From IMG/VR virus record IMGVR_UViG_3300037488_000956, positions 1 to 47,873 of that record: a stretch of 47,873 nt of DNA; one strand, 5' to 3'. The translations under genes and the position numbers were made by a program. Shown one piece after another: positions 24,196 to 32,163 of this stretch; position 1 is the first letter of the stretch; every line of letters begins with the position of its first letter. The DNA is from a virus. The notes beneath the pieces are model-generated. The model was given only the letters and a program-made list of their open reading frames with translations. It was not told the origin of the DNA and did not search any database.

Positions 24196-25740
24196 CTACT
24201 TACCAGCGCTGCCCTCATCCTCCTCATTCTCCTTGTCATCCGTAACTGGTGATTTTTCTTGGGCTTTCTGCCCCGGGAGTACCTTACCGGACCGGCCAGA
24301 ATTAGTGATACCGTCAGTCTGCGTGGCCTGGGCGTTGGCCCGCGCCATGCGTTCGGTGTTCTTCACATGTTGCTTGGTCAAGCCGTCGTAAACGTTGCGC
24401 GAGTAGAGGTCTTGGGCTATCGTCGCCTCGTCGATGGCACCCATGTTCCAGTGAATCTGTGCCGTCTGAGCTTTGGTGTACTCTGTGTCTGCCGCTTCTT
24501 TGGCAGTCTCTTGCCACAATGGGCGCCACTCAGACTCGAACCCCTCAGGCATGTGCCCAAAGGCCGAACGCGCTAGGAACTCATCCAACTTCGACACCGC
24601 GGGGTCTATGTGCTCTTCCCGACGCGCTGACACATGGTCGTAGTAGTTGCGCGTGTCACTTTCTCCCGTGGCATTCATGCCCGCGGGTGACTGTCCGAAC
24701 AACCTAGTGAAGGGTACGTCAGCTGCCCCGCACACGTCGAACATCACCTTGTCGAAGGCTTTGTCCACGCCGGAGAACGTGTATGGGTGGCGCTCGAAGG
24801 TCTCGGTGTCCTTGTCCAGCAGCGCGATGCCATTAAAGGCCTTCGTGATGGCGAACTGACGGAAGCGCTCGATGGCTTTGGCCTCGCCACCCTTCATGCT
24901 GAGAAGACCCTTCAACCCTTGCTGCAAAATAACGTCGACGTTGAGCTGGAACATCATTGTGGTAAGGGCTGCGACGGCAGTGTCGTATTGCTTGAGATTG
25001 TTGATCAGAATCTGAAGCACACTGTCGTTCCACATCGAGTTGGCACGCCAAATGAAGTAAGGCATCTCCCGCCCATCTAGCCTGATGACACGTGAGTGGT
25101 GAAGACGTACTGAGGACTCAGCCAGACGGTAGTGCTCAGGCATACCATTCTGAGGGTCCAGGGCATCGTTGATGATAGTCCCATCGTGGGACGCGCGCCA
25201 ACGGTCAAAGACGTGGATGGCAACCAGGTCGTCCTTCTCAATCTGGTCGTAGTCCAATGGTTCTGGTAGTACCTCATCGGGTTGACTCTTCAGCACGGGG
25301 ATGAGGAGCGCACCCCCATAGAGGCGGGCCCATTTGGACGCAGTAAGGAGTCGCTTCTTGACCAGCAACTTCTTCTCCAAACGTTGAAACAGTTTCACGT
25401 CCTGGTCGTCGTCGCCTAGGTCGTCCCACTTCACCCGCCGCCAGTTGCGCATCATGTCTTCGGGCAACGTAGAGATGATTCGATTGCCCAACCACGATGT
25501 GCGATATATATTCTCTACGGTCACGCGGTCAATAGGCGCAACCGGGTTGTATTGGGTATAGGCACGCTGATCACGAGCTGTCCCAATGCCCACCTTCTCA
25601 TTGCGCAGTCCCATGGTCTGCAACCCTGAAACGAAGTCCGACAGCCCATCGGCCGCTGCTGCGTCTTGGGCCTCAACTGAGAGTGGCCGTGTTGTCTGGC
25701 TAAGAGCTGCCCCGAACCGTTTCACATTTCGCTTTGACAT
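24196..25740 (-). CDS. Portal protein (DUF1073 family)
   Basis: This 514-residue protein matches the DUF1073 portal family (the Pfam family also named for an Acb1-like N-terminal region). It contains W-L-G-N-R-I-I-S, A-R-L-Y-G-G-A-L-L-I-P, the segment V-P-F-T-R-L-F-G-Q-S-P-A-G-M-N-A-T-G (about 345-362), and a charged C-terminal tail. It forms the dodecameric DNA gate at one capsid vertex and docks the terminase. The start has GGAGG upstream. Confidence 0.85.
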   Translation of the reverse strand: MSKRNVKRFGAALSQTTRPLSVEAQDAAAADGLSDFVSGLQTMGLRNEKVGIGTARDQRAYTQYNPVAPIDRVTVENIYRTSWLGNRIISTLPEDMMRNWRRVKWDDLGDDDQDVKLFQRLEKKLLVKKRLLTASKWARLYGGALLIPVLKSQPDEVLPEPLDYDQIEKDDLVAIHVFDRWRASHDGTIINDALDPQNGMPEHYRLAESSVRLHHSRVIRLDGREMPYFIWRANSMWNDSVLQILINNLKQYDTAVAALTTMMFQLNVDVILQQGLKGLLSMKGGEAKAIERFRQFAITKAFNGIALLDKDTETFERHPYTFSGVDKAFDKVMFDVCGAADVPFTRLFGQSPAGMNATGESDTRNYYDHVSARREEHIDPAVSKLDEFLARSAFGHMPEGFESEWRPLWQETAKEAADTEYTKAQTAQIHWNMGAIDEATIAQDLYSRNVYDGLTKQHVKNTERMARANAQATQTDGITNSGRSGKVLPGQKAQEKSPVTDDKENEEDEGSAGK

Positions 25741-25752
25741 GTCGGAATCCTC

Positions 25753-26211
25753 CTATGGATGCCCTTTGACGAACTTCTTCCCGTCAAAATCAACTAAATT
25801 GACGGTTACAAATCGAGCGCCCCCAAGGATTTGTGCGCCGATGCGTGTATGGCCAGCTGTGATGTACAACTTACCATTTTCAGATACCACCTCAGGTCGA
25901 CCCTTTGGTGGGGCTTTCATGTACGCCCGCAAGCCTTCGCGCGGGATGTAGTTTTGTGTTGGAATGAGGTCACGTACGTCTACGAGTGTACGAGTCCACA
26001 GTTTACTAGTCTCCTTCGGCGTACCGAATAGAACGTTGGCGTGGGGTTGGTCGAAGACATCTCCTGCATTGACATCACCGCCGCGCCCGCCTAGACCTGC
26101 TGACTTCTGCTCATCACTGTATTGCTTTTCAGGTAGTGAATTCAAGTTCTCCTCACCCTTACCTTCACCCCACCGGCCATGGTCATCTCGTGGTTGGTCT
26201 GGATTGAACAT
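25753..26211 (-). CDS. ParB/Srx-like domain protein
   Basis: This 152-residue protein begins with the N-P-D-Q-P-R-D-D-H-G-R-W motif. From about residue 75 it shows a ParB/sulfiredoxin-like domain, with V-R-D-L-I-P-T, R-P-E-V-V, and Y-I-T-A-G-H-T-R-I in place of the usual D-G-H-H-R. Related domains bind nucleotides or cut DNA. It lies between the large terminase and the portal, so a role near packaging or in the capsid is likely. AAGGAG precedes the ATG. Confidence 0.65.
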   Translation of the reverse strand: MFNPDQPRDDHGRWGEGKGEENLNSLPEKQYSDEQKSAGLGGRGGDVNAGDVFDQPHANVLFGTPKETSKLWTRTLVDVRDLIPTQNYIPREGLRAYMKAPPKGRPEVVSENGKLYITAGHTRIGAQILGGARFVTVNLVDFDGKKFVKGHP

Positions 26212-26221
26212 GGGTCACTCC

Positions 26222-27475
26222 TTACACGAGGTCATTCATTGAACCAAACTTGCCCTTGATGAGGGGCTCGAGTGCATACCGGCATTGGTCCCAGTAGTCA
26301 TCATACTTCTTGACGATCTCCTTGAGGACCTCCCCAGTGTGCTTGTCTACCTTGTACTTGTATAGACGCGCGTCGTGCTCCGCCATCTTGGCATCGGGGT
26401 GGATGATGATGCGGTCGAACGAACGCAGGAACGAGAGGCCGTCTTCCACACTGCCCTGGCCTTTCTCCGCGCCGTTGACGCAATACCCAGCGTTGTTGAG
26501 GAAGGAGATCGTCTCGGGGCGAGCTGAGTCTGCCCGAAACAAGACCCCACCCCGAGACTCTTTGACCTCAGGAAGGCGGTCTAGTTGGGCGGGGATGTCC
26601 ACCGTGTCAATCTTCAGGCCACCGTAAGCCTCCTGCACGTAGAGGCAGTTCTGGTAGACCCATTGCTTACCAACGCAAGTGGGTGTAGTGCTGAACCCGA
26701 AGTCGATGCCGTAGAACGGGCCCACCCAATCGATGCCCGGGGTGAAGGGCGCCACACCCCACTTCTTGTTGAAGATTTGTGCATCGGCTCGCGACCAGAA
26801 CTGACCTTCCCAGACGTGGTAGTACTCCTCGGGGTCAGTACGGCGCAGGTGCTCCGCCTCATCACGTAGTTCTTGGGGCAACCATGGGTTGTCGCGCCAA
26901 TTGACCTTGATTTGGATAGTATTGGGTGGTGGGTTTACCAAGAACCTTTGCGCAGTGGGGTCAGTCTCTTCAATGGGGTTGAATGATACCCAGATTTCTG
27001 ACTGGGGCCACTCAGCCGGCCACCCTGCAATGGGTCGCGTGCGAATGGTTGGGGTGAGAACCTTCCAACTGTTCTCCGAGACCCTCTGGCCTTCCTCAAT
27101 CCATACGATGTTGATGCCTTCAAAGGATTGAATCTTCTCGACGTTCTGCCAAAGGCCCGCGAACAAGAACTTCGACCCATTGGGGCCGAATGTGATCTCG
27201 GTTTGGTCCACAACCCAACCCGGCAACTTGAGTGAAGCAATCTGCTCTTTGAGTAGCGTGTGAACTGAGTCCTTGATTGACAGCTGGAACTCACGGGCGC
27301 AGAGTACCTTGACCCGAAAGTTCATCATGAGGAGCAGAAGTACTCTAGCGATCTGCCAAGACTTCCCTGACCCGCGGCCGCCGTAGATGATCTTGTAACG
27401 GCTACGCTCGCGAATGAGTACCTCGGCCCAGGGCGCCAACTGGAAGTCGATGCATGCGCGAACCATCGGCCCCAT
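26222..27475 (-). CDS. Terminase large subunit (PBSX/Terminase_3 family)
   Basis: This 417-residue packaging motor has Walker A Y-G-G-R-G-S-G-K-S at 31-39, Walker B I-V-W-I-E-E-G at about 123-129 and an RNase H-like nuclease domain with Y-G-I-D-F-G-F-S (first acidic residue) and later acidic residues (ADSARPE). It translocates and cuts phage DNA. The length and domain order are typical. It is separated from the small subunit by eight bases. Confidence 0.9.
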   Translation of the reverse strand: MGPMVRACIDFQLAPWAEVLIRERSRYKIIYGGRGSGKSWQIARVLLLLMMNFRVKVLCAREFQLSIKDSVHTLLKEQIASLKLPGWVVDQTEITFGPNGSKFLFAGLWQNVEKIQSFEGINIVWIEEGQRVSENSWKVLTPTIRTRPIAGWPAEWPQSEIWVSFNPIEETDPTAQRFLVNPPPNTIQIKVNWRDNPWLPQELRDEAEHLRRTDPEEYYHVWEGQFWSRADAQIFNKKWGVAPFTPGIDWVGPFYGIDFGFSTTPTCVGKQWVYQNCLYVQEAYGGLKIDTVDIPAQLDRLPEVKESRGGVLFRADSARPETISFLNNAGYCVNGAEKGQGSVEDGLSFLRSFDRIIIHPDAKMAEHDARLYKYKVDKHTGEVLKEIVKKYDDYWDQCRYALEPLIKGKFGSMNDLV

Positions 27476-27483
27476 GGATAACC

Positions 27484-27918
27484 CTATACGTCCTTCCGCA
27501 ACTGGGGCGGGGTGGCGTCTACCTGGTCATCTCGCAGAGGCGGCTCTACTTCAATGGGGTTGCCGTCGGGCCCAATATGAGTAACCGCAGCCTTACCTAG
27601 CGAGAGTGGGGTGTTGCAGAATGACACTGAGATCTGCAATGGGCCCGATTGTAAGGGTTCTCCATTGGGACCAGACAAGTGCACTGAACTCGAAGGTGTG
27701 CCGCCCACCCTATTAGTGATGTACTCTGCCGCCTGCTCTCGACGGGGGTGCTTACGCTGCTTGACAATCTGTTGTAGTGCTTCAACCGCATCGGGGAGCA
27801 TACCCTCAAAGGCTGCCTTGACATCAGCTGGGAGTGGTTTGCGACCACCGAGCTTGTTGCCCTTGGCGAACGGAATCCCGCGAGGTTTCTTCTTTGGGCC
27901 TGGGTTGCGGTAGCGCAT
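27484..27918 (-). CDS. Terminase small subunit (putative)
   Basis: This 144-residue protein has a basic N-terminus with G-I-P-F-A-K-G-N-K-L-G-G-R-K (a DUF5681-like motif often seen in small terminases), a short helical core (about 40-75) and a proline-rich tail. It precedes the large terminase on the same strand. The start at 27918 is the first ATG with homology, but no ribosome binding site is visible before it, so initiation may be weak or leaderless. The longer frame to 28017 runs into the regulatory region. Confidence 0.65.
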   Translation of the reverse strand: MRYRNPGPKKKPRGIPFAKGNKLGGRKPLPADVKAAFEGMLPDAVEALQQIVKQRKHPRREQAAEYITNRVGGTPSSSVHLSGPNGEPLQSGPLQISVSFCNTPLSLGKAAVTHIGPDGNPIEVEPPLRDDQVDATPPQLRKDV

Positions 27919-28347
27919 TGATTCACTGTTGTTTGGGTTTTTTAGTGTTTGTCCCAAGCAACAATACAATGGAGCCTGAAAGGTAGAGGTGGCAGGCGGG
28001 GGTGGGAGGGCAACCAAACGACCCTCGCCGGCCGACGACCAAACCCATGTCGAACCCCGCCGCTACACGAATTTCGAAACGGCCTCCGATATGGATATGG
28101 CAAATTCCCTACTCTACGTATTCTAGGCAATCTGCTATCAATACTGGGGGTATACCCACCTACCACTATTTACTTATATTTTAGAGTAGAATACAGTACT
28201 TAGAAGATAACCATATCAACCATATCAAAGCCCTCGTTTGAGGCCATTTTGATTAGAGTGCCTCCGATATGGTTCCCACTCAAAACTGCCATATCCGATA
28301 CAGCAAAAACCATATCCACTGACCCAATCAACCCAAAGGAGACTTCA
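27919..28347. promoter_or_regulatory. Divergent control region with GATATGG/CCATATC array and inverted repeats
   Basis: This 429-bp AT-rich gap separates the two arms. GATATGG or CCATATC occurs at 28088, 28094, 28211, 28220, 28266, 28289 and 28310, with one more at 28427 inside the next gene. A perfect palindrome GGGTATACCC lies at 28148-28157. CTACTCTA (28109-28116) and GTATTCTA (28118-28125) can pair with TAGAGTAG (28182-28189) and TAGAATAC (28187-28194). I see no confident -35/-10 pair. The region probably holds operators for the adjacent RHH-like gene, and could be a replication origin. Confidence 0.7.
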
Positions 28348-28743
28348 ATGCCCACCGAAAAGAGAATTTGCTTTTACCCCGTTTTCACTATGTCTGAGGC
28401 CGCCGAGCTCGCCGATACGGCAAAAGGATATGGCATGACTGTCGAGGATTATCTCCGCAGTTTGGTAGCATTGGACAAACTACCTGACAAGCCCTCTGCC
28501 AAAGTCGGGCGGCCACCCCGCCCGCCGGAAGAACTTCAGAAACGTGAAGCCATGCGCAAGGAGTTGGTATCGGTTAAGCGGTTCATACGGAGTTACGAGC
28601 AATCTTTGGCCGAGGTTTCCAATCCCTCTCAAGCGCTGAAAGCTCGTTACGGGTTGGCGCAGGTCATCTTGGCAGAGTACCAAGCGCATGGTTCATTCAC
28701 CCCTGGGCGGTGGGCTGAATCATTCAAGCGCCACATTGCCTAG
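28348..28743 (+). CDS. Putative ribbon-helix-helix-like DNA-binding regulator
   Basis: This 131-residue protein has an N-terminal strand followed by two helices (about residues 1-40: P-T-E-K-R-I-C-F-Y-P, then T-M-S-E-A-A-E-L-A-D and T-V-E-D-Y-L-R-S-L-V), a layout like ribbon-helix-helix proteins. A basic Pro-rich linker (KVGRPPRPPEE) and a helical C-terminus follow. AAGGAG precedes the ATG at 28348; the frame extends upstream into the operator array without a site. It is the first gene of the plus arm and is flanked by the GATATGG array, so it probably autoregulates or divides the two arms. The fold assignment is tentative. Confidence 0.55.
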   Translation: MPTEKRICFYPVFTMSEAAELADTAKGYGMTVEDYLRSLVALDKLPDKPSAKVGRPPRPPEELQKREAMRKELVSVKRFIRSYEQSLAEVSNPSQALKARYGLAQVILAEYQAHGSFTPGRWAESFKRHIA

Positions 28744-28878
28744 AACTTCATCGTTTACTTTTGGCGCCGTAACCCTTAATAGTCCTTTGAACCCTTTCCC
28801 CGTCGGGTCGGCGCTCCCTCCTCGGCCACGTTGCCCCGGCGGGGTTAGGGTTCGTTACCAGGCCGAGGAGAATCCATT
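28744..28878 (+). other. Intergenic leader before primase gene
   Basis: This 135-base gap contains a short perfect hairpin CCCC-GGC-GGGG near 28832-28842 and the GAGGAG ribosome binding site for the primase gene. There is no T-run after the hairpin, so it is not a typical intrinsic terminator. No promoter is evident. Confidence 0.35.
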
Positions 28879-30909
28879 GTGAAAGCCAAGCCCCGTTCAA
28901 AACCTGTGCCCGTGGATGAAGACGCCGCCCGAGCCCGGATGCTAGGCCTTGCCGACCTAGCCCGCTCGGGTTTGACCGAAGCCGACGCAGAAGCCCTGGG
29001 CATCGAGTTCCTACCACCCGCTGAGACGGCCCGCCGCCTCCCCGGCCATTGTCAAGCTGCCTTGACACTTCCCTACTTCGAGCCAAGTGGCAAGCGCCGC
29101 CGCGACTTGTTTCGGGCGCGCCTTCTCGAGGCCCCACCCGCAAAGGCCTTTGGCGCCCGCGCCGTCGAGTGGATACGTTATGCGCAGCCCGCCGGCACAC
29201 CGCCTGCCGTGTACCTTGCGCCTGGGGTACCCTGGGCAGGCATCTTCGCCGACCGGGAGCAACCGTTGTGGCTAACGGAAGGTGAGAAGAAGGCGGCTTG
29301 CGCCTGCAAGGCGGGTCTCCGGTGCCTAGGGCTCGGCGGCGTCTGGTCATTCGGTTCCAAGGCGGCGGCGACGGAGCTCTTGCCTGAGCTCGAGCAAGTC
29401 ACGTGGGACCGTCGGCCGGTGTACATCTGTTTTGACTCCGACGTGATGGTGAAGCCAGAGGTGGCTAAGGCCATCGCACGCCTGACTGACATCTTGGTAA
29501 GGCGGGGCGCGTTGGTTTCTTGTGTGTACCTCCCAGAGCTTGTACCGGGGCAGAAATGTGGGCTCGACGACTTCCTGGTGGCTCGCGGGCGTAAGGGTCT
29601 CGACGCGTTGCTTGACAAGGGAGACTTGGTAGAGGGTGACTTGGCGGTGGCGTTGTGGCGCATGAGTGAGCGGTTCGCCGTACTCGAGCACCCCGCGTCG
29701 ATTTACGACGAGGCGGCGACGGACCATCACGGGCGGCCCCAGCCTAAACCCATGTCGGCCTCGGCCTTCACTAACGTAGTGGCGGCGGCGGTACGGGCTA
29801 CCAAACTCGTCAACGACCGTATGCAGGTGGTGTCGGTGGCGGAGGCTTGGCTGCAATGGCCTTGCCGCCGTGCCTTTGAGGCGCTGACCTACGCCCCCGG
29901 CCAACCGAAGGTGTTGCCCCACCGCCGGCTGAATTCATGGATCAGCCTGTCGGTAGAACCCAAGAAGGGTGACGTTGGGCCGTGGGTGCGGTTGCTTGAT
30001 CACTTGTTTACGGGAGCGGAGCCGGAGGCGCGAAGGTGGTTTGAGAGATGGTGCGGTTATCCCTTGTACAAGCTCGGGACCAAACTCTTGACCGCGGTCG
30101 GCATCTGGTCGGCCCGTCAAGGCCAGGGCAAGACGCTCGTGGGCGAGACACTGGGCCGCATCTACGGGGCCAACTTCATCAGCATCCCCCAGTTGGCCCT
30201 CGAGTCGGACTTCACTAGTTGGGCCCTAGGCCGGCAGTTCGTCTTGGTCGACGACATCTCCTCCCATGACACCCGGCAACGGGCAGACCTTCTCAAGAAG
30301 CTCATCACCCAGCGTGATTTCAACGTGAACCTGAAGCATGTGCCGCAGTTCACGATGCCGGACTACCTCAACTATTACTTCACCAGCAACCACGGCGACG
30401 CGTTCTATCTGGACGAGCATGACCGTCGGCTCTTCATCCATGAGGTATCGGTAGGGAAGCTGCCGGCCAAGTTCTATGATGACTACTACGCCTGGATGGA
30501 TGGCGACGGGCCCGCGGCACTGCTCCACTACTTGCAGCGGGAGCTCGACTACGGTGACTTCTCCCCCACCCAACCACCGCCCTTGACGGGTGCCAAGAAG
30601 GAGATGATTGAGGGGGTTAGGAGTGAACTTGACGCTTGGCTTGTAGGGCTCGAGGGGTTAGACCTGGCGGGGCGGGAGTTGTGGACCGCGGGAGAGCTCT
30701 GTGAGAAGTTCAACTCGGCGGCGGTGGGTCGGCGGGTGGCGCCTAACGCCTTCGGCCGGCGGTTGAGGCGGTTCTATCCGTGTGTGGGGTTGGTGGAAGA
30801 GGGTGAGGGTCGGCGTAATCGTTACCATGCCGTGAAGAACGCTGAGAAGTGGTTGAAGGCTACGGGAAAGGAGAAGACTACCCATGTCCGCACCACGCGT
30901 CGATTCTAG
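28879..30909 (+). CDS. Primase-helicase (DUF3854 Toprim-like + SF3-type helicase)
   Basis: This 676-residue replication protein has a Toprim-like half with W-L-T-E-G-E-K-K-A (about 131-139) and I-C-F-D-S-D (183-188), as in DUF3854. Its helicase half has Walker A R-Q-G-Q-G-K-T (about 413-419) and Walker B L-V-D-D-I-S. This is the common phage arrangement in which one protein primes and unwinds. It starts with GTG, with GAGGAG eight bases upstream. It overlaps the next gene by 26 bases. Confidence 0.85.
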   Translation: MKAKPRSKPVPVDEDAARARMLGLADLARSGLTEADAEALGIEFLPPAETARRLPGHCQAALTLPYFEPSGKRRRDLFRARLLEAPPAKAFGARAVEWIRYAQPAGTPPAVYLAPGVPWAGIFADREQPLWLTEGEKKAACACKAGLRCLGLGGVWSFGSKAAATELLPELEQVTWDRRPVYICFDSDVMVKPEVAKAIARLTDILVRRGALVSCVYLPELVPGQKCGLDDFLVARGRKGLDALLDKGDLVEGDLAVALWRMSERFAVLEHPASIYDEAATDHHGRPQPKPMSASAFTNVVAAAVRATKLVNDRMQVVSVAEAWLQWPCRRAFEALTYAPGQPKVLPHRRLNSWISLSVEPKKGDVGPWVRLLDHLFTGAEPEARRWFERWCGYPLYKLGTKLLTAVGIWSARQGQGKTLVGETLGRIYGANFISIPQLALESDFTSWALGRQFVLVDDISSHDTRQRADLLKKLITQRDFNVNLKHVPQFTMPDYLNYYFTSNHGDAFYLDEHDRRLFIHEVSVGKLPAKFYDDYYAWMDGDGPAALLHYLQRELDYGDFSPTQPPPLTGAKKEMIEGVRSELDAWLVGLEGLDLAGRELWTAGELCEKFNSAAVGRRVAPNAFGRRLRRFYPCVGLVEEGEGRRNRYHAVKNAEKWLKATGKEKTTHVRTTRRF

Positions 30910-31495
30910 GGTGCCGCGTCGGCAGTGGGTTCGGGGTAACCCCGATTGCCCCGACTGTAAGGGTGAAGGTAGGGTGAGGCGGCGCGGGTTCAAGAAGAAC
31001 GGCCAGCCACGGAAGAACGACCGGTGGGAGTTGTGTGACTGTGCCTCTATTCGTCGACCCCAGCATGGCCGGCCGTCGGTGGGCAGGCCGATGATTCTCT
31101 TGGGTGTGCCGCTGGAATCTAAGGCGGTGTACCCCGAGGGGTTTGTACGGCCACGAACTCGGCAGGAATGTGAGGACGGGCCGCGGCCCTGTCCGCTGGT
31201 CGGGTGCCCCCACAATAACTACCTCGAGGTCATCAAGAAGGGTAAGGCGCTTCGTGTCGCCTACGGCGAGAGGGCTCCCGAGGATGTGCCGCCCGAGGAT
31301 TCTTGCGACTTGGACGTGGCGATGGAGGGCGGTGCTACCTTGGAACGGGTGGCGATGATTCTCGGGGTGACACGGGAGCGCGTTCGGCAGCTTGAGGTGT
31401 TGGCTTTGATGGAGGTACGGCGGCACGCCGAACAGCTGGAGACAGATCATCATGTACAACCATCCAAGGGGTTGTACAATGTTCGTCGGAGGTAA
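30884..31495 (+). CDS. Sigma-70 region 4-like transcription regulator with Cys clusters
   Basis: This 203-residue protein has an N-terminal half DnaJ-type zinc motif (C-P-D-C-K-G-E-G-R at about 22-30, with C-D-C at 51-53), a second Cys pair (C-P-L-V-G-C, 103-108), and a helix-turn-helix at about 151-180, A-T-L-E-R-V-A-M-I-L-G-V-T-R-E-R-V-R-Q-L, very close to the -35-recognition helix of sigma-70 region 4. It has no region 2, so it cannot be a whole sigma factor. It may redirect host RNA polymerase or bind -35 sites. Similar proteins occur in phages and Myxococcota-type bacteria. Confidence 0.65.
   Translation: MSAPRVDSRVPRRQWVRGNPDCPDCKGEGRVRRRGFKKNGQPRKNDRWELCDCASIRRPQHGRPSVGRPMILLGVPLESKAVYPEGFVRPRTRQECEDGPRPCPLVGCPHNNYLEVIKKGKALRVAYGERAPEDVPPEDSCDLDVAMEGGATLERVAMILGVTRERVRQLEVLALMEVRRHAEQLETDHHVQPSKGLYNVRRR
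31453..31478. repeat. Perfect 9-bp inverted repeat upstream of 31497 gene
   Basis: TGTACAACC at 31453-31461 and GGTTGTACA at 31470-31478 form a perfect nine-base inverted repeat with an eight-base spacer. It lies at the end of the sigma-like gene, 18 bases before the next start codon. No T-run follows, so an operator or a translation-control hairpin is more likely than a terminator. The half-site TGTACAACC recurs near 44040. Confidence 0.5.
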
Positions 31496-31496
31496 C

Positions 31497-31868
31497 ATGA
31501 ACAACTTCGAGTATCTGCAACGGCACCATCTGTCGATGACAGACGGCATCATGAAGTTCAATCCTGTACCGACGTTATCGACCAAGGAATTCGACACCAT
31601 CGTCGTATCATTGTCCTGGCGGCTGCTCTGCCCGCGGCTTCCCCGGCCGGGTGAGAAGGTTTTAGTCCGACCGTTGGCGGATGCCTACAACGACGTGCCA
31701 CGCGACGTGTCGGATTGGACCCTTTGCCGGGTGGTGGACGTCGAGGAGAAGTGGGGTGTCCCGCTCGAGGCCATCACGGAACGGCATGAGGCATTGAGGC
31801 GGTCGACGTACCTCCATGGCTGGATGTATGCGCCGAACTATGGGCCGGGTGAGGGCCCGGTGGCCTGA
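31497..31868 (+). CDS. Hypothetical protein, 123 residues
   Basis: This soluble protein has an early segment H-H-L-S-M-T-D-G-I-M-K and a middle R-P-G-E-K-V-L-V-R-P that may form a small beta barrel. I do not recognise a family. The start at 31497 has GGAGG at ideal spacing; the in-frame ATG at 31452 lies within the inverted repeat and lacks a site. Its stop overlaps the next small gene as TGATG. Confidence 0.6.
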   Translation: MNNFEYLQRHHLSMTDGIMKFNPVPTLSTKEFDTIVVSLSWRLLCPRLPRPGEKVLVRPLADAYNDVPRDVSDWTLCRVVDVEEKWGVPLEAITERHEALRRSTYLHGWMYAPNYGPGEGPVA

Positions 31869-31939
31869 TGGTTTGGGTGATGATTTGGATTTGCGTTGCC
31901 GCGTGTGTTTGGGCACTAATTGATAAGGACGGTCTATGA
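31868..31939 (+). CDS. 23-residue predicted transmembrane microprotein
   Basis: This frame encodes 23 residues, nearly all hydrophobic (VWVMIWICVAACVWALI from residue 2) followed by a polar D-K-D-G-L end, which would span a membrane once. Its ATG overlaps the upstream stop (TGATG) and its stop overlaps the downstream ATG (ATGA), so it fits the operon with no spare base. It has no independent ribosome binding site and would depend on re-initiation. Its role is unknown; holin-like or exclusion-type microproteins are possible. Confidence 0.5.
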   Translation: MVWVMIWICVAACVWALIDKDGL

Positions 31940-32163
31940 TGGAAAAGCGATCAAGGATTCTGACACGGGGTGGGCACGAGCCGGGTAAAATCCTGGGCCC
32001 TGATGCCGCGCCCCTGGTGAAGTTGACACCCGCGCCGCCCGAGGCCCGACCGCTGCGAATCGGTGACTTCGTGCGTGCCCTGGGGTATGTATACCGGGTG
32101 AGGAAGGTTACACCCAAGGACATCGTGCTGAGGCCCACACGGCCTGACGAGGTGGCGTCGTGA
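31936..32163 (+). CDS. Hypothetical protein, 75 residues, SH3-like C-terminus
   Basis: This small basic protein has a flexible, Pro-rich first half and a late segment R-I-G-D-F-V-R-A-L-G-Y-V-Y-R-V that resembles a short SH3/KOW-like beta barrel. Its start and stop overlap both neighbours (ATGA and GTGA). I do not recognise a family, and any nucleic-acid role is speculative. Confidence 0.55.
   Translation: MMEKRSRILTRGGHEPGKILGPDAAPLVKLTPAPPEARPLRIGDFVRALGYVYRVRKVTPKDIVLRPTRPDEVAS

Noticed and set aside
27484-28348. Integrase, attachment site or lysogeny module near the divergent region
   Set aside because: No integrase or CI-like gene was found in any frame; the only regulator seen is RHH-like.
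28832-28842. CCCC-GGC-GGGG hairpin as a terminator
   Set aside because: The stem is four bases and no T-run follows.
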